NCBI GenBank assembly: GCA_963795775.1
Contig: CAWCJL010000006.1
Location: forward strand, 1-64,000
Length of the DNA: 64,000 bases
DNA from: CAWCJL01 sp963795775
Lineage (GTDB): Bacteria; Acidobacteriota; Terriglobia; Terriglobales; Acidobacteriaceae
Direction of reading: 5' to 3'
How positions within the stretch are numbered: the first letter of the stretch is position 1; each line of letters starts with the position of its first letter. The position numbers and the translations under genes are program-made. Positions 62,901 through 64,000 of the stretch are shown piece by piece. The notes below the pieces were generated by a model. It searched no databases and was not told the origin of the DNA. It saw nothing but the letters and a program-made list of their open reading frames with translations.

Positions 62901-63380
62901 CGCATCAATCCGCTGCTACCTGTATCTCCCTCAAACCTGCGGTACCTGCCGGGCAGTGGGGATTTCAGCGGCAGCGGCTATAACTACGATTTGCCTGACG
63001 TGAACCCGAAGGCAAGTATCTCTCACTCGCGGCGGGCTTACCGCAACGGCGTATTTCCAGGGTGCACCAACCTGGCCGCTACCTGCGGAGATTTCACCAC
63101 GCCAGCTTTTGGGCAACTTGGCAATGAAAGGGTAACCGACCAGTTCAGAGGGCCTGGCTTCGCTCAGACAGACGCCAGTCTTAAGAAGACTACCAAGATA
63201 TTCGAGCGGCTCGACCTCGATTTGCGACTCGATGCTTTCAATCTCTTCAACCAAGTGAATTTTTCCGATCCGAATGGTATCGGCATTCTGGACTCGAATT
63301 TCCAGGATGCGAACTTCGGACAGGCTTACGCGACGCACACTGCACGTTATCTGCAAATCGGAGCGACCCTGACTTTCTGA
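59979..63380 (+). CDS. Oar-like TonB-dependent receptor
   Basis: A 1,133-residue outer-membrane protein. ATG 59979 is fixed by GGGAGG 5 bp upstream and a signal peptide (FRRLACLLPLLTVAAFAQF). The carboxypeptidase-regulatory-like domain (GVQGNVTDPSGAAVPQVTVT) is followed by a plug (LYIVDGLDVTSNVRPG, YGRGSGIETRMTTKSGTDQF) and a barrel ending in LQIGATLTF. The terminal Phe is as expected. It stands 250 bp after the semialdehyde dehydrogenase, under its own promoter with the GTATAC element, and is closed by a strong terminator. It probably imports products released by the GH127, DUF5695 and GH31 enzymes. Confidence 0.93.
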   Translation: MVRFSRALFRRLACLLPLLTVAAFAQFSSGVQGNVTDPSGAAVPQVTVTLTNTATNVSRTATTDTGGVYRFTSLAPGSYTVSARATGFSQATVSFQLQTAENRDVPITLAIGDVATNVQVTTQAPLLDTSDSRLQYTFSTEALGALPLATRNPTALVGVTPGVTGALDAQQNLNNYPENFIDSSANGKGENGNLYIVDGLDVTSNVRPGVVNLTPGADAIQEVAVQTNTYSVEYGRGSGIETRMTTKSGTDQFHGFASDYYTYQGFAARGEFGPNHHDVPNTPPYHTNNAAFGVGGPIWRDKKFFFFGTYQPYHNEGSSFGPVYYEDPAFTAFAQQTRPASPEVALLTKYPVGSVAGARVFQTASDPGLNLGGACGTAATDNIPCTLPVIDTATFNSAGSTDAKQYSVRIDKDWDKDRLYGDFIRNTVSTVGTNPRPAFRTINNYYGLAFQGNETHTFGPNLLNEGIFAYNRIEGIAPASGTFSVPVVNVGGLGQGFGAGFAEGDYYQHSYHWRDVVSYIHGSHSFRFGYDGWHGDDTAIFQGPYGQPTFNYNNLIDLINDHPYNETSLSYNFLTGAPQPGNYGFSETTTAFFAQDTWKATKRLTLNYGLRYDNYGNPYPSLKGTISAPFHRGSGSTFQQQIANGFTKVQSNALNQSINWNFAPRVGAAWDITGNGNWVFNGGFGIYHDMITLGNMADILKGNPPNWTAPTFYNDGSTAPPIFGFGTKDTYPFGFPYPAYVGKPLDAKGGQVGSEISIGAVDVNVHSPTSYNWSAGIQRSLTRNVVASASYVGSHTGGILLAGLNQGANQFGYDVNAFPGDLIAHTSCAASVDPVTGQVTDNCTAFRTRLNTSFGTINYAYNTARANYYAFIFGVRGRFGHNAFLTASYTRSSAKDDATYYAPTATFDQNRFYGNSSYDFPNRFSFGGSYQVPGIHSGNGFAGRLTGGWALGGTITLQSGPPLFLHTNASYQVERINPLLPVSPSNLRYLPGSGDFSGSGYNYDLPDVNPKASISHSRRAYRNGVFPGCTNLAATCGDFTTPAFGQLGNERVTDQFRGPGFAQTDASLKKTTKIFERLDLDLRLDAFNLFNQVNFSDPNGIGILDSNFQDANFGQAYATHTARYLQIGATLTF

Positions 63381-63398
63381 TTCCTGACTTGCATGACC

Positions 63399-63433
63399 AG
63401 AATGGGCTTCCATCCGGAGCCCATTCTCTTTTT
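63399..63433 (+). terminator. Rho-independent terminator of the receptor gene
   Basis: A perfect 10-bp stem AGAATGGGCT / AGCCCATTCT (63399-63408 and 63418-63427), a 9-nt loop, and CTTTTT. It begins 18 bp after the receptor stop and separates it from the following TPR gene. Confidence 0.92.
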
Positions 63434-63468
63434 CGGTAGCCGGTTCTGCTGTGCGACACTGGATTCCC

Positions 63469-64000
63469 ATGCTGTTGCGTCTTACCTGGCGAGCACGTTC
63501 CGCATCGTTTCGGACACGGTGCCGTGCCTTCACAGAATTGATCTTGTTCTCCACTCTCCTGTGTGTTCCTCCGTGCGTAGGCCAGTCAACCGCCGGGACA
63601 GGCGGGGACCCCGTGCCGGAGATCGCGCGCGCACTGCAGACGCATCAGTTCCCGGTTGCGGAGCACCTCGCTGCGGCCGCACTGCAGCAGTCGCCGCGCG
63701 ATCCGAGGCTGTGGACGCTGCAAGCAATCGCCTATGCCAGTCTCGGCAGGCAAGCACAGGCACTGCAGTCCTACCACCATGCGCTCCGGCTTGCGCCGGA
63801 GTACCTGCCCGCCCTGCAGGGTGCGGCCCAGTTGGAATACGCCACACGGAATCCCGCGGCGGAGAATTTGCTCCTGCGTGTGCTCAAGCTGCGGCCGCAG
63901 GATCAGGTGACGCACGCCATGCTTGGCGCCATCGCGTTCCGTAAAGGAGATTGCCCCGCTGCCGTCGAGCACTTCGATCAGGCGCAGCAGGTTGTAGGCG
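63469..64000 (+). CDS. Exported TPR-repeat protein, cut by window edge
   Basis: The frame opens at ATG 63469 and is still open at the right edge (about 177 residues seen). A basic start leads to a hydrophobic signal-like stretch (TELILFSTLLCVPPCVGQ). TPR-like helix pairs follow: LWTLQAIAYASLGRQAQALQ, ALRLAPEYLPALQGAAQLEY, MLGAIAFRKGDCPAAVEHFD. It begins 36 bp after the receptor terminator. A similar exported TPR protein lies at the left edge of the window. Function unknown. Confidence 0.75.
   Translation, partial: MLLRLTWRARSASFRTRCRAFTELILFSTLLCVPPCVGQSTAGTGGDPVPEIARALQTHQFPVAEHLAAAALQQSPRDPRLWTLQAIAYASLGRQAQALQSYHHALRLAPEYLPALQGAAQLEYATRNPAAENLLLRVLKLRPQDQVTHAMLGAIAFRKGDCPAAVEHFDQAQQVVG

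Overview
The window is about 64 kb of GC-rich bacterial chromosome. It most probably comes from an acidobacterium of the Terriglobia type. The support is three very large TonB-dependent receptors with an N-terminal carboxypeptidase-regulatory-like domain (Oar-like), a VWFA-related protein of the acidobacterial kind, DUF5666 and DUF5107 proteins, many secreted glycoside hydrolases, and ergothioneine genes. No phage, insertion sequence or CRISPR array was seen. This is inference from gene content, not a phylogenetic placement.

Layout. 1-5.5 kb (minus strand): a cut-off TPR protein, a GH36 alpha-galactosidase and egtBD. 5.8-13 kb: a VIT-family transporter, then a rightward DUF5666 / TonB receptor / VWFA set in which the last two genes each carry a single-base frame break. 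13-17 kb: small housekeeping genes with tRNA-His, tRNA-Pro and tRNA-Arg. 17.8-31 kb: a ThuA-GlcG fusion, then a sugar locus made of a divergent LacI regulator, a TonB receptor, a GH59 galactocerebrosidase homologue, a DUF5107-TPR protein and a GH18 enzyme; a perfect 14-bp palindrome lies in the receptor leader. 31.1-37.6 kb: an overlapping hisIGDCBHFA operon. It is preceded by an attenuator with a 24-residue leader peptide holding seven His codons, an antiterminator and a strong terminator. 38-39 kb: an aminotransferase.

39-63 kb is the most interesting part. A GntR/FCD regulator sits beside a complete 4-hydroxyproline route: 4-Hyp epimerase, three-part D-Hyp dehydrogenase, DHDPS-like deaminase, and further right a 2-oxoglutarate semialdehyde dehydrogenase. 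Interleaved are an amino acid permease, a Tat-exported GH127 beta-L-arabinofuranosidase, a secreted DUF5695-like protein, two exported peptidases (S9 and DUF885), a frame-broken GH31 enzyme and a TonB receptor. GH127 enzymes are known to release the beta-L-arabinofuranose that decorates hydroxyproline in plant extensins. I therefore read the block as a candidate system that strips and eats hydroxyproline-rich plant glycoproteins. Related promoter elements built on GTATAC precede GH127, DUF5695, GH31 and the receptor, which suggests common control.

Four otherwise intact accessory genes have one-base frame breaks (near 7.49, 12.02, 42.47 and 56.52 kb). Sequencing error and recent mutation cannot be told apart from the sequence alone.
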